NCBI GenBank assembly: GCA_944321895.1
Contig: CALUNA010000006.1
Span: 1 to 64,000 of the forward strand
Reading direction: 5' to 3'
Length of the DNA stretch: 64,000 bases
Source: an uncultured Bacteroidales bacterium
GTDB taxonomy: Bacteria > Bacteroidota > Bacteroidia > Bacteroidales > Paludibacteraceae
Shown here: piece after piece, positions 1-8,202 of the stretch
Position numbering within the stretch: position 1 is the first letter of the stretch
How the letters are laid out: every line of letters starts with the position of its first letter
Notes under the pieces: generated by a model
What the model was told of the DNA's origin: nothing
What the model saw: the letters and a program-made list of their open reading frames with translations, nothing else
Databases searched by the model: none
Program-made: the position numbers and the translations under genes

Positions 1-14
1 CCGTTTTTTTTCCG

Positions 15-56
15 GGTCCGTTCCGACAGGTAACACTGATGGAACGGACCTTTTTT
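15..56 (+). terminator. Intrinsic terminator of an upstream gene outside the window
   Basis: A 10-bp perfect stem (GGTCCGTTCC at 15-24 with GGAACGGACC at 41-50) is followed directly by six T residues. It points rightwards, so it ends a plus-strand transcript that begins before the window. Confidence 0.85.
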
Positions 57-123
57 CGTTTGAACACAAACAACATGTAAGGAAAAAGTAATTTTTTTTT
101 TGCAAAATAAAAACTGTTGGATG

Positions 124-155
124 TTTGCAGGAATGCTATTTTCATGTTACATTTG
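124..155 (+). promoter_or_regulatory. Promoter of tRNA-Gly(CCC)
   Basis: TTTG at 124-127, a 20-bp spacer and TACATTTG at 148-155 match the Bacteroidota -33/-7 consensus (TTTG, TAnnTTTG). The tRNA begins 17 bp downstream. Confidence 0.7.
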
Positions 156-172
156 CAGGACATTTTTGATAT

Positions 173-245
173 GCGGCAGTAGCTCAGTTGGTAGAGCTCT
201 AGCTTCCCAAGCTGGAGGTCGCGGGTTCGAGTCCCGTCTGCCGCT
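173..245 (+). tRNA. tRNA-Gly (anticodon CCC)
   Basis: The 7-bp acceptor stem pairs GCGGCAG with CTGCCGC, followed by discriminator T. The D arm (AGCTCAGTTGGTAGAGCT), an anticodon loop TTCCCAA and a T arm (GGGTTCGAGTCCC) are all present. The loop gives anticodon CCC, so this tRNA reads GGG glycine codons. CCA is not encoded. A second glycine tRNA (GCC) lies at 53770-53842. Confidence 0.95.
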
Positions 246-272
246 CTTTAATTTTAAGGCAGCAGTAAGAAG

Positions 273-320
273 TAAAGTACACCCCAAAAGTTTGACATAA
301 AACTTTTGGGGTGTACTTTA
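273..320. repeat. Perfect 21-bp palindrome with 6-nt loop
   Basis: Positions 273-293 and 300-320 are exact reverse complements, separated by GACATA. The core CACCCCAAAAGTTTGACA resembles, from memory, terminal inverted repeats of IS3-family (IS150-group) elements, here joined head to head. No T tract follows on either strand, so a standard intrinsic terminator is unlikely. It lies between tRNA-Gly and a convergent gene and may still act as a shared transcription boundary. Confidence 0.6.
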
Positions 321-343
321 GAAGAAACTAGCTGTTTTTTATC

Positions 344-1360
344 TTAATGACTGTTGCAGTTGGTGCATATATTTATTCCTGAACGTTGTGTGAGTACTTT
401 GTTCCGGAAAGCTGTCGCTTCTTTACTATGCCAGCATGTGATGAAATGAGTGTGGGCGGCATTCCCGAATTTGTATTCGGCATATTTGTCGAAGCAACAT
501 GGGAGCACGTTCGCGTTTGCATCAATTACAGCACCATTCCATAATCTCAGACAATGGTTGTAAAGTTTGTATTTTATCCTATACTTGCCGTCTTTTTGTC
601 TGGCATATCTGCTGTATTTTTCTTCGGGCATTAATATGTTACCGTTTTCATAGTTATAAAACTGGGCAGTTTTGAATCTCAACATGTTTCCTCCCCATGT
701 CCTGTATGTCTTTTTCAATGTTCTCCAGTCCTGCTCATTGCTTTTTAGCCGCAAGCATTGTATTTCAATTATGGGTGTATTTCTGTGAAGCTGTTTCTTC
801 CAGAAATCCAGAAAACGAATGCCGTCGATAGCTTTCTGCAAATTCCCGTTTTGGCGATATTTTTCGTAACTTGCTTGTGTGATTCCATCTATGGACACGA
901 TTATTTTATCCAGGCCGGATTCTACGATATCTTTGGCCAGTTGATTGGTTAATAACTGTGCATTCGTTGAGGTTATGGTGTACAGATTATGTTGTTTTGC
1001 ATAGTTTACCATTTCACAAAAATGTTGTGCAAACAGTGGTTCTCCCTGAAAATATAAGTTGATTACATGCAGGTTCGAGGCAATTTCATCCATAATTTTC
1101 TGATAAATATCCAAATTTAGCTGGGCGGCCTTTTTGTTGATATTCCGGTTGCCTACCGGACACTCTGGGCATTTGAGATTGCAATAATTGGCCGGTTCGA
1201 CCGAAAGGAAAGTAGGGGTATGCCAGATATGTGATTTGCCTGTAATTCTGCTGAACAGAAAACTGCCATACATCCTGGCATAATTTGCCATACGTTTAAA
1301 ATTGAGGCAACTCAGGACCAAATGTATGTTAAGTATACTTGAATATGGCACGATTCCCAT
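344..1360 (-). CDS. Radical SAM/SPASM domain protein
   Basis: The 338-residue protein carries the radical SAM cluster motif CX3CX2C at residues 60-67 (YCNLKCPECP), which binds a 4Fe-4S cluster and S-adenosylmethionine. A GEP motif (FQGEPLF) follows. The C-terminal third has a SPASM-like set of cysteines (NHC, PCCFDK, CTNC) that probably holds auxiliary clusters. The start is supported by AGAAGG just upstream of the ATG. Such proteins modify peptides, enzymes or small molecules; the substrate here is unknown. I see no precursor peptide or partner gene beside it. The gene stands alone, divergent from the lipoprotein at 1527 and convergent with tRNA-Gly. Confidence 0.85.
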   Translation of the reverse strand: MGIVPYSSILNIHLVLSCLNFKRMANYARMYGSFLFSRITGKSHIWHTPTFLSVEPANYCNLKCPECPVGNRNINKKAAQLNLDIYQKIMDEIASNLHVINLYFQGEPLFAQHFCEMVNYAKQHNLYTITSTNAQLLTNQLAKDIVESGLDKIIVSIDGITQASYEKYRQNGNLQKAIDGIRFLDFWKKQLHRNTPIIEIQCLRLKSNEQDWRTLKKTYRTWGGNMLRFKTAQFYNYENGNILMPEEKYSRYARQKDGKYRIKYKLYNHCLRLWNGAVIDANANVLPCCFDKYAEYKFGNAAHTHFITCWHSKEATAFRNKVLTQRSGINICTNCNSH

Positions 1361-1438
1361 AATCCTTCTGAATTATAGTTGTTATATGTATCTAAATTCA
1401 AAAAAGCAGAAAAAACTTTTGCAAAGTAACAGAAAATA

Positions 1439-1470
1439 GTTGGATTTATTGTACATTTATCGTACATTTG
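1439..1470 (+). promoter_or_regulatory. Promoter of the TPR/OmpA-like lipoprotein
   Basis: GTTG at 1439-1442, a 20-bp spacer and a perfect TACATTTG at 1463-1470. The promoter lies about 57 bp before the chosen ATG at 1527, which argues against starts further upstream in the same frame. Confidence 0.6.
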
Positions 1471-1526
1471 CGCGTTGGAAAACAATCCTAATCTTATATA
1501 TTCGTATAACTACAAATTTTATTTTT

Positions 1527-3224
1527 ATGAAACAGAAAATGCTTCTGATGGCTACGTTGGTTTTGGCTGTAGTCATGAATTCGTGTAACAAACCGATGGT
1601 TGCTCCTCAAGACTTGAAGTGTAACCCGAGTCCGTTGACAGTTGTGGGTGATAAGGTAAATGCTTCTATAACAGGAACATTCCCGGAAAAAACCTTTAAC
1701 AAGAAAGGTACGTTGGTTGTAACTCCGGTTCTGAAATTCAACGGTCAGGAAGTAAAAGGAACTCCGACTACTTTTATTGGAGAAAAGGTAAAAGCCAATG
1801 ACAATAAGATTTCTTATGCCAATGGTGGCAAATATGATGTAAAGGTGTCGTTTGATTATGTACCGGAAATGGCGCAGGCTGAGTTGTATCTGCAGTTTGA
1901 GGCTACGGCCGGTAAGAAAACATTTGATGTACCTGAAGTCAAGGTTGCTGATGGTGTGGTTTCTACTGTGAAACTGGCCTCTGCCGATGCCGAAGAAATG
2001 CATCCCAGCATTACTCCTGACAAATTCCAGCGTATCATTCAGGAAATTCAGGAAGCCGATATCAAATTCTTGATCCAACAGGCAAATTTACGTTCTTCCG
2101 AGACTGGCTCAGCCAGTGTTAAGGACTTGACCGCAGCTATCATAACTGCTGATACGGCTCAGAGAAAGGCTGTGAACAGTTTGGAAGTAGCAGGTTATGC
2201 ATCTCCTGATGGCGCATTGGATTTGAACGAGGGTTTGGCTCAAAAACGTCAGAAAGTATCTGCTGACTATCTTGCCAAACAGTTGAAGAGAAAGAAAGTT
2301 AATGTTGAGATTGACACCAAGGTAATGGCAGAAGACTGGGAAGGTTTCCAGAAATTAATGGAGGCATCCAGTATTCAGGACAAAGATCTGATCTTGCGTG
2401 TTTTGTCCATGTACAGTGATCCTGAACAACGTGAACGCGAAATCAAGAATTTGTCTGCAGCCTACAAGAGCATTGCTGACGAGATTCTTCCTCCGTTACG
2501 TCGCGCACGCCTCAAACTGACAACTGATCTGATTGGTAAATCAGATGAAGAAATCATGCAGCTGGTTAAGGAAGACCCGAAACAGCTTTCTGTTGAAGAA
2601 ATGCTGTATGCTGCTACGCTGACACAAAATCTGGATGAAAAAGTTGCTATCTACCAGAAAGTTATAGACAACTATCCAAATGAATATCGCGGATATAACA
2701 ACATGGGTATCACCAAATATGCACAAGGTAAGGTAGACGAGGCAGTTCGTTGCTACGCAAAGGCACTTGAATTGCAGCCGAATGATCCTGATGTAAACTA
2801 CAATGCAGGTGTTGCTGCCATGGAGCAGGGTGATTTGGAAAAAGCCGAAGTTTATTTTGGCAAGGCTGCCGGTACCAAGTCCGACCTGGGTGCTGCCTTG
2901 GGAACCTTGTACATGATGAAAGGCGATTACAGCAAAGCTAAAACTTCATTTGGCAAGGCCAATACGAACAACGCTGCTCTGCAACAAATCCTGAATGAGG
3001 ACTACAATGCAGCCCGCAATACATTGGCTGCCGTAGCAGAACCCAATGCAACGACTGCATATCTGGCTGCTGTTATCGGAGCACGTACAAATGACCGTGA
3101 TGCAGTTTACAGCAATATGAAAGTTGCCGTTGCAAGAGACGCCGCTATGAAAGAAAAAGCTGCAAAGGATATTGAGTTTGCCAAATTTGCTGAAGATGAT
3201 GCATTCAAGGCTATCATAAAGTAA
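1527..3224 (+). CDS. Outer-membrane-type lipoprotein with OmpA-like segment and TPR repeats
   Basis: The 565-residue protein begins with a lipoprotein signal peptide (MKQKMLLMATLVLAVVMNSC), so it is exported and lipid-anchored. Residues about 25-160 form a beta-rich region. A segment near residue 215 (VAGYASPDGALDLNEGLAQKR) resembles the OmpA C-terminal peptidoglycan-binding fold. The C-terminal third has tetratricopeptide repeats (YRGYNNMGITKYAQGKVDEA, DVNYNAGVAAMEQGDLEKAE). I know this architecture as an uncharacterised Bacteroidales family and infer an envelope scaffold role. The ATG at 1527 is chosen because the signal peptide starts there and the promoter lies in the 5' extension. It is a single-gene unit with a terminator just downstream. 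Confidence 0.75.
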   Translation: MKQKMLLMATLVLAVVMNSCNKPMVAPQDLKCNPSPLTVVGDKVNASITGTFPEKTFNKKGTLVVTPVLKFNGQEVKGTPTTFIGEKVKANDNKISYANGGKYDVKVSFDYVPEMAQAELYLQFEATAGKKTFDVPEVKVADGVVSTVKLASADAEEMHPSITPDKFQRIIQEIQEADIKFLIQQANLRSSETGSASVKDLTAAIITADTAQRKAVNSLEVAGYASPDGALDLNEGLAQKRQKVSADYLAKQLKRKKVNVEIDTKVMAEDWEGFQKLMEASSIQDKDLILRVLSMYSDPEQREREIKNLSAAYKSIADEILPPLRRARLKLTTDLIGKSDEEIMQLVKEDPKQLSVEEMLYAATLTQNLDEKVAIYQKVIDNYPNEYRGYNNMGITKYAQGKVDEAVRCYAKALELQPNDPDVNYNAGVAAMEQGDLEKAEVYFGKAAGTKSDLGAALGTLYMMKGDYSKAKTSFGKANTNNAALQQILNEDYNAARNTLAAVAEPNATTAYLAAVIGARTNDRDAVYSNMKVAVARDAAMKEKAAKDIEFAKFAEDDAFKAIIK

Positions 3225-3251
3225 AAATTCTTTTGAATTGGATTTTGACGG

Positions 3252-3287
3252 GGGCGATTCAGATTGTTGAGTCGCTCTCGTTTTGTT
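3252..3287 (+). terminator. Terminator of the lipoprotein gene
   Basis: A 10-bp stem with two G-T pairs (GGGCGATTCA at 3252-3261, TGAGTCGCTC at 3268-3277) and a 6-nt loop is followed by a T-rich run, 28 bp after the stop codon. Confidence 0.7.
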
Positions 3288-3490
3288 TATATCTATGTGT
3301 GGAGTTTTCTACAATATCCAATTTTCGAATATGTTTTGGTCGTGTGTATTGCTGCTTATTCCATGATGGTTTCTGTACACTTTGTCAATAATATGGGATA
3401 ATTATGCCCTTCTGACAAAGAAGCGGTTTTGTTTTATTTGGAAACAAATATGCTAAAAGCTGATTATCAAGCAGTCGGATGACAAATGAA

Positions 3491-3535
3491 AGAGCCTTGC
3501 CAGCTGAAATCAGGTTGCCGGCAAGGCTCTTTTTT
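3491..3535 (+). terminator. Second hairpin terminator in the convergent intergenic region
   Basis: AGAGCCTTGCC (3491-3501) pairs perfectly with GGCAAGGCTCT (3520-3530), followed by TTTTT. It lies between two convergent genes and could block antisense transcription from both sides. The stretch 3288-3490 shows no gene. Confidence 0.7.
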
Positions 3536-3553
3536 GTGTATTTGGACCGGAAT

Positions 3554-5482
3554 TTATTTCACAATGAACTCATAGTTTCCTTTTGAACGTAGATTTTTGT
3601 CTATCAGTGTGATACGATATATTTCACTGCCCCAGACGTTTGAAAGTCGCGGATCCGTTAATATGACTTTTTCCAACGAAGCTTCAAAGTATGCGGGATA
3701 TTCCAACGTTACTTTTTGTTCCAAAACCTCGATTGTTATCCGGCACGGAGTGCTTATATCTACTTTTCCCCATGTCAGGAAGTTTATCCGGTTAGGCGAT
3801 TGGGCGTTCTCTATTGTGAAAATATCGTTGATTATTAACTTTTTGTCTTCTAATCTGTAGCTACGGTTCCAATTTTTTACATGGGCATCTTGCGGGTAGG
3901 CTTTGGCGATATCGGCGCTGAAAATGAGTTTTTTCTCGTTGCAGGTTACGTTTCCTGCTTTGTACTCCTGCCCGAACTGTTGTGAACATCCATTGATTAT
4001 GGGTAAGTTGTGGTAGTCGCTTTGCATGGTCCAGATGCTGTATCGTTCATTGCTGAAAGTCTGGCGCGTATAGGTTCCGACACCAGCATCGATTAATACG
4101 GGAACCGTATTCACGTACAAGGAAAAGGTTCCGACATCGTTGTGGTTATGACTTTCGTTATTAAAGCCGCCTTTTGCAGCCAGAAACCAGCCGTTTTTAT
4201 TGCTCATGTAGCAGAATTCCGTTTCCGGATACCATGTACAGGCAGGAATGTCATGTGCGGGTGTTGTTGCTTGCAGTTCTTTGTTAAGCAGTATGCATTG
4301 TAACGAGCGGAACGTGTCGTTCCCGAGCGGAATTGAAGGCTTTTTCCCATTGAGCAGATATGCTGCAAATTGCATCATTTCCGTGCTTCCGACTGCCCGT
4401 CCATAACGGTATATTAGAGGAGCATCACCTCCGCCTTTGGCAGATGCGTCTGCAAAGTTAACAACCCAGCCGTTGCCTACATAGGAGCGGCTGATATATT
4501 CACCCATGCGGCGGATCATGGGTTCCTGGAACAGTGAAACTTTCCCGTTTGTGCCATCCGATAGTATTTGGAGATAGTCGTACATTTTTCCGGCGGCATG
4601 CCCCCAGTAGGATGTTCCTTCTTCGCAGGCGCCGTCTGCCTTAACGAAATTGATGAATTTGTCGACAGACAACATGGTACGCCATACGGCATCTGTCAAT
4701 TTTTCGCGGTCATTCTCCAGCAACAGATAGCATTGCAGGACATTGGAGTTGCACCACGGATTCCAGTTGTTTATGATTTCTCCGGGTTGCCAGTAGAAAG
4801 CCATCCACCATTCACGATCGTTGTTCATGTATGGGTCAAGGATTCTTTCCTGCAGGGTTGCACGTAAATATGTTGATATGGAAGGATTTATTTGATCAAA
4901 GGTATCATGGAAAAAGTAGTATGCCCACGCCAGCATTGAACCGTATGCGCCTGAGCCTAAATCAATAATTTGTTCGCGGAAATCCGGTAATGAACGATGT
5001 GTGCTTTGGCGCGGCAAGTGTGCTGACAATACCCACGAGGTCATTTCGCAACTGTAGAAGATGCCATTTACAAGTTGGTCGATGAAGCGTCCCTTCCCTT
5101 CAGCCAGTTCTGCCAGCATCAGGGTATTGATGGCTTTCCGGTTTGCTTCGTACGGTTCCTGCATAATGTTGCGCTCACCGCTGCGTTCGTATTCTATGTA
5201 GTCGGTGGCACGGATAACTTGCCATTTGTAGTCTAACATTCGTTCGCCGGCACGTATCAGAATGCCTTTGTCTTGTTCGGTAAGCAATGAATCCCATCCG
5301 GCGCGGTCGGCATAGTCAGGATATGGAACCCATGCCTGGTTCATGACCAATGAAGTTTTTAAATCTTCTTTACTGATGGCATTTTGCAAAAAATTACGTT
5401 CTGTGTAAGCTTGTGCCGGAGTTGATAAAAGCAAGGCGATTAATGTAAGCCCTAAAGTGTGTAAAAAAACATGTTTGTCCAT
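3554..5482 (-). CDS. Heparinase II/III-family polysaccharide lyase
   Basis: The 642-residue protein starts with a signal peptide (MDKHVFLHTLGLTLIALLLSTPAQA), so it is secreted or periplasmic. An alpha-helical toroid fills the N-terminal half. The C-terminal half carries the family signature SHNHNDVGTFSLYVNTVPVL followed by DAGVGTYT, typical of heparinase II/III-type lyases (families PL12, PL15, PL17, PL21), which cleave uronate-containing polysaccharides by beta-elimination. The substrate cannot be read from sequence; glycosaminoglycan or alginate oligomers are the likely choices. The ATG at 5482 was preferred over 5527 because it begins the signal peptide. It stands alone, with no SusCD or sulfatase beside it. 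Confidence 0.85.
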   Translation of the reverse strand: MDKHVFLHTLGLTLIALLLSTPAQAYTERNFLQNAISKEDLKTSLVMNQAWVPYPDYADRAGWDSLLTEQDKGILIRAGERMLDYKWQVIRATDYIEYERSGERNIMQEPYEANRKAINTLMLAELAEGKGRFIDQLVNGIFYSCEMTSWVLSAHLPRQSTHRSLPDFREQIIDLGSGAYGSMLAWAYYFFHDTFDQINPSISTYLRATLQERILDPYMNNDREWWMAFYWQPGEIINNWNPWCNSNVLQCYLLLENDREKLTDAVWRTMLSVDKFINFVKADGACEEGTSYWGHAAGKMYDYLQILSDGTNGKVSLFQEPMIRRMGEYISRSYVGNGWVVNFADASAKGGGDAPLIYRYGRAVGSTEMMQFAAYLLNGKKPSIPLGNDTFRSLQCILLNKELQATTPAHDIPACTWYPETEFCYMSNKNGWFLAAKGGFNNESHNHNDVGTFSLYVNTVPVLIDAGVGTYTRQTFSNERYSIWTMQSDYHNLPIINGCSQQFGQEYKAGNVTCNEKKLIFSADIAKAYPQDAHVKNWNRSYRLEDKKLIINDIFTIENAQSPNRINFLTWGKVDISTPCRITIEVLEQKVTLEYPAYFEASLEKVILTDPRLSNVWGSEIYRITLIDKNLRSKGNYEFIVK

Positions 5483-5617
5483 TTTGCTTGCATTTAATAG
5501 TTTTTTGTAGCAAGCAAAGATAGGCAAGTTGTGGTAATAACGGGTTTCAGATGATACATAATTTGTCTAAAATCATCCATGCCGGTTGTTTTTTTGTGTG
5601 GACCGGAAAGAATGCAG

Positions 5618-6073
5618 CTATTCGTGGCTTGAAAGTCTTTGTTCTGCGAGTTTTTCGTATTTGGTTCCAGAACGTCCGTAATTTGCGTATGGATAGATGG
5701 ATATTCCGCCCCGTGGCGTGAAAAAACCAGTCACTTCAATGTATTTCGGGTTCATCAGTTTGATGAGGTCTTTCATGATTATATTGACGCAATCTTCGTG
5801 GAAAGCCCCGTGGTTCCGGAAACTGAACAAATATAATTTCAGGCTTTTACTTTCTACCATTTTGCGGTCGGGAATGTAGCTTATGCGGATTTCTGCAAAA
5901 TCCGGCTGGCCGGTGATGGGGCACAGGCTTGTAAATTCCGGACAATTGAAACGCACCCAATAATCGTTTTCCGGATGTTTGTTGTCAAAGGCCTCAAGCA
6001 CATCCGGGGCGTAGTCTTGCCTGTATGTCGTTTTTTGTCCCAATAAGGACAATTGTTCTTTCAGTTCTGCCAT
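5618..6073 (-). CDS. queF: NADPH-dependent 7-cyano-7-deazaguanine reductase
   Basis: QueF reduces preQ0 to preQ1 in queuosine biosynthesis, using NADPH in the cytoplasm. The 151-residue length fits the short YkvM-like form. The catalytic cysteine lies in [20 protein letters not shown], and the QueF signature is [20 protein letters not shown]. It is last in a three-gene operon, 37 bp after queC, so it supplies the step immediately after QueC. Confidence 0.95.
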   Translation of the reverse strand: MAELKEQLSLLGQKTTYRQDYAPDVLEAFDNKHPENDYWVRFNCPEFTSLCPITGQPDFAEIRISYIPDRKMVESKSLKLYLFSFRNHGAFHEDCVNIIMKDLIKLMNPKYIEVTGFFTPRGGISIYPYANYGRSGTKYEKLAEQRLSSHE

Positions 6074-6110
6074 GTTTGTTTTGCGGGATTTTATGTTTAC
6101 GGATTATTTA

Positions 6111-6779
6111 TTACAACTTGCCATTTTGTCTTGTCTGGAGATATTTTTCCAAGCCTTCACGGCGTAATTTGCATGCAGGACAATGGCCGCAACCATCACC
6201 CGGGATGCCGTTGTAGCATGTCATCGTTTCATTGCGCACCAGTTCGAGGACACCTAATTTGTCGGCCAAGGCCCATGTTTGGGCTTTGTCAACCCACATC
6301 AGCGGGGTGTGTATCACAAATTGCGTTTCCATGGCAAGGTTCAGTGTGACGTTGAGCGATTTGATAAATGCATCTCTGCAATCGGGGTATCCGCTGAAAT
6401 CGGTTTGGGAAACACCTGTTACCAGGTGGTTTATGCCTCGTTCGCGGGCATAAACAGCTGCGATGCTTAGGAAAAACAGGTTTCTTCCGGGAACAAAAGT
6501 GTTCGGTACGCCATTTTCCGGTTTTTCATTGTCCATGAGCATGTTTTGGTCTGTCAGTGAATTATGTCCGAGTTTTCCTATGAATGAAACATCCATGACA
6601 TCAAATTCCACGTCGGCTTTTTGAGCAATGGCGCGTGCCAGTTCCACTTCCTGTGCATGTTTTTGTCCGTACAGAAAACTCAGTGCATATACTTTCTGAA
6701 ATTCACGTTTTGCCCAAAAAAGGCATGTTGTCGAGTCCTGACCGCCGCTGAACACGACCAATGCATCGTTATGGTTCAT
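6111..6779 (-). CDS. queC: 7-cyano-7-deazaguanine synthase
   Basis: QueC converts 7-carboxy-7-deazaguanine to preQ0 with ATP and ammonia. The 222-residue protein has the PP-loop ATP motif SGGQDSTTC near residue 11 and a C-terminal zinc site ([16 protein letters not shown]). It lies 21 bp after the transporter gene and 37 bp before queF. QueD, QueE and Tgt are not in the window, so the locus covers only the last free-base steps plus uptake. Confidence 0.95.
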   Translation of the reverse strand: MNHNDALVVFSGGQDSTTCLFWAKREFQKVYALSFLYGQKHAQEVELARAIAQKADVEFDVMDVSFIGKLGHNSLTDQNMLMDNEKPENGVPNTFVPGRNLFFLSIAAVYARERGINHLVTGVSQTDFSGYPDCRDAFIKSLNVTLNLAMETQFVIHTPLMWVDKAQTWALADKLGVLELVRNETMTCYNGIPGDGCGHCPACKLRREGLEKYLQTRQNGKL

Positions 6780-6800
6780 AATGTGTAGGATTATAATTTT

Positions 6801-7481
6801 TTAAAGTTCTCTTATTTTCCAGAATTTGTAGGAAATGCCGTTGTCGTATACGTCGCTACCGTCAATGCGTTTAACTGCTTTTACGATGCGAATCGTAACC
6901 GGAAGGATTATGATTTCGTATGCGGATTTCAGAATGATTTGCAGGCAAAGCATTTTGAACAGGGTAGGCCATGCAATAATGCCGCCGAAAGCAATGGGAA
7001 AAAAAATCAGTGAATCGGCGCTTTCTCCAACTACGGTAGATAGAATGGCCCGTGCGGAGAAATTATGTCCCTGGCTGGCTATTTTCATGCGGCTCATGAC
7101 GTATGCATTCAGGAAAGAACCCGTGAGAAAAGCCAGCAGACTTGCTATGACGATACGCGGTGCCATACCGAAAACAAAATTGAAGTGGGCTTCGCCATTC
7201 CAGAACGGTGCGGCAGGTATGGCCACGGCAACAAGTCCCAAGGCAACGACAAAGAAGTTCATGGCGAAACCGCTCCAAATGATCAGGCGTGCCTTGCGAA
7301 ATCCCCACACTTCGGCTATGCAATCATTGATGATATAGGAAATAGGAAAAACCAACAACCCGGCTGTAACGGTGAGGCTTCCTATTTGAATGACTTTGGT
7401 TTCAAGGAGGTTTGCTGTAATCAGGCAAACGTTGAAAAGAATGCCCAGCAGCATGAAGGATACGGATACTTTTTGGTTCAT
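6801..7481 (-). CDS. yhhQ: Queuosine precursor transporter (YhhQ/VUT family)
   Basis: The 226-residue membrane protein has about six hydrophobic segments and the family pattern VFPISYIINDCIAEVWGFRKAR. YhhQ-type proteins import preQ0 or preQ1 across the inner membrane. It is the first gene of the yhhQ-queC-queF operon, giving the cell both salvage and synthesis. The start ATG lies 7-8 nt after AGGA, and that site sits inside a preQ1-like leader structure, so translation of this gene is the probable point of control. Confidence 0.9.
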   Translation of the reverse strand: MNQKVSVSFMLLGILFNVCLITANLLETKVIQIGSLTVTAGLLVFPISYIINDCIAEVWGFRKARLIIWSGFAMNFFVVALGLVAVAIPAAPFWNGEAHFNFVFGMAPRIVIASLLAFLTGSFLNAYVMSRMKIASQGHNFSARAILSTVVGESADSLIFFPIAFGGIIAWPTLFKMLCLQIILKSAYEIIILPVTIRIVKAVKRIDGSDVYDNGISYKFWKIREL

Positions 7482-7483
7482 AA

Positions 7484-7519
7484 TTCCTGTTTTTTACGTG
7501 GTTGTCCTAGAATACACGG
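7484..7519 (-). ncRNA. Candidate preQ1-I-like riboswitch over the yhhQ ribosome binding site
   Basis: On the minus strand a short stem (CGTG with CACG) encloses a loop containing TTCTAGGACAACC. It is followed by the A-rich tail TAAAAAACAGGAATT and the yhhQ ATG. The loop and tail resemble the B. subtilis preQ1-I aptamer (TTCTAGCTACACC loop, AAAAAACTAA tail). ATTC in the loop can pair with GAAT in the tail, which would bury the AGGA. The stem is only 4 bp, so this is a candidate rather than a clear match. The queuosine operon context supports it. Confidence 0.45.
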
Positions 7520-7571
7520 CCGCAGGTTCATACGGCATTTGAAGTTTAGTGTCTTCCCTTTTTTGGGGATG

Positions 7572-7603
7572 CAAAGGTACGTTTTTTTATGGAAGTTGGC
7601 AAA
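7572..7603 (-). promoter_or_regulatory. Promoter of the queuosine operon
   Basis: Minus-strand TTTG (7600-7603), a 20-bp spacer and TACCTTTG (7572-7579). Transcription would start near 7565, giving a leader of about 85 nt that contains the riboswitch candidate. Confidence 0.75.
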
Positions 7604-7700
7604 CAGGAAGAACGATAATTCAACCAAAGTGCGTTTGTTGTGTATAAACCGGCACTCAGGGATTTTGTTTTTTATTGATTGCCATGCGCATGAACGGGAC

Positions 7701-8123
7701 TCAGTGCATGGTGATATATATGGTCTGGTTGTGTGTTATGTTTATTTTTGCTTTTTCAAAATCAGGACGTGCAGCTGAATTGGAAAAACCGTAATCTTCG
7801 GTCGGGATACCTAAAAAATTGGTGTCAAGCTGATTGTTGCTGTTCCTGTCATGAATAACGCCAATGGCATATTGCCCGGCGGGCAATTGAAATGTAAACA
7901 GCATTTTCCCGGCCTGGGCCGGAACTATTTTGCCCGCTGTCTGACTGGATGTTTGGAAGGCTCCTTCTGCCTTGTTATAGATGCCTACCAATAGTTGGCC
8001 TTTGTTGTCGGCAATATTGGATACGATGATTTTTAATTCGATATTTGGTGTTTCCGCTACTGCACCGGAAGGGCATAGCACCGATAGAAACAGGCAGATT
8101 GCCAAGATAAAAGTTTTGGCCAT
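7701..8123 (-). CDS. DUF2141 domain secreted protein
   Basis: The 140-residue protein has a signal peptide (MAKTFILAICLFLSVLCPSGAVA) and one DUF2141 domain of about 110 residues, with the typical features GQLLVGIYN, LPAGQYAIGVIHDRNSN and FGIP-like LGIPTEDYGFSN. The fold is predicted as an all-beta extracytoplasmic module of unknown function. It lies about 80 bp downstream of the type IX cargo protease, with a hairpin in between, so the two may be partly co-transcribed. Confidence 0.85.
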   Translation of the reverse strand: MAKTFILAICLFLSVLCPSGAVAETPNIELKIIVSNIADNKGQLLVGIYNKAEGAFQTSSQTAGKIVPAQAGKMLFTFQLPAGQYAIGVIHDRNSNNQLDTNFLGIPTEDYGFSNSAARPDFEKAKINITHNQTIYITMH

Positions 8124-8144
8124 AGTGTCTTACAGTTGGATTAT

Positions 8145-8186
8145 CCATTGGCGGAATTAAGTTGTGAAGTTTCATTCCGCCAATGG
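8145..8186. terminator. Hairpin between the protease and DUF2141 genes
   Basis: A perfect 13-bp inverted repeat (CCATTGGCGGAAT at 8145-8157, ATTCCGCCAATGG at 8174-8186) is followed by TTTTT on the plus strand only. Both flanking genes are on the minus strand, where no T run follows. It may reduce read-through into the DUF2141 gene or stabilise the mRNA end. Confidence 0.5.
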
Positions 8187-8202
8187 TTTTTATTTGTCAA
8201 AT

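Noticed and set aside
100..300. 66-codon plus-strand frame
   Set aside because: It runs straight through tRNA-Gly(CCC) and into the palindrome, so it is not a gene.
273..320. Palindrome read as an ordinary intrinsic terminator
   Set aside because: No run of T residues follows on either strand, and the stem sequence looks like IS ends; kept as a repeat instead.
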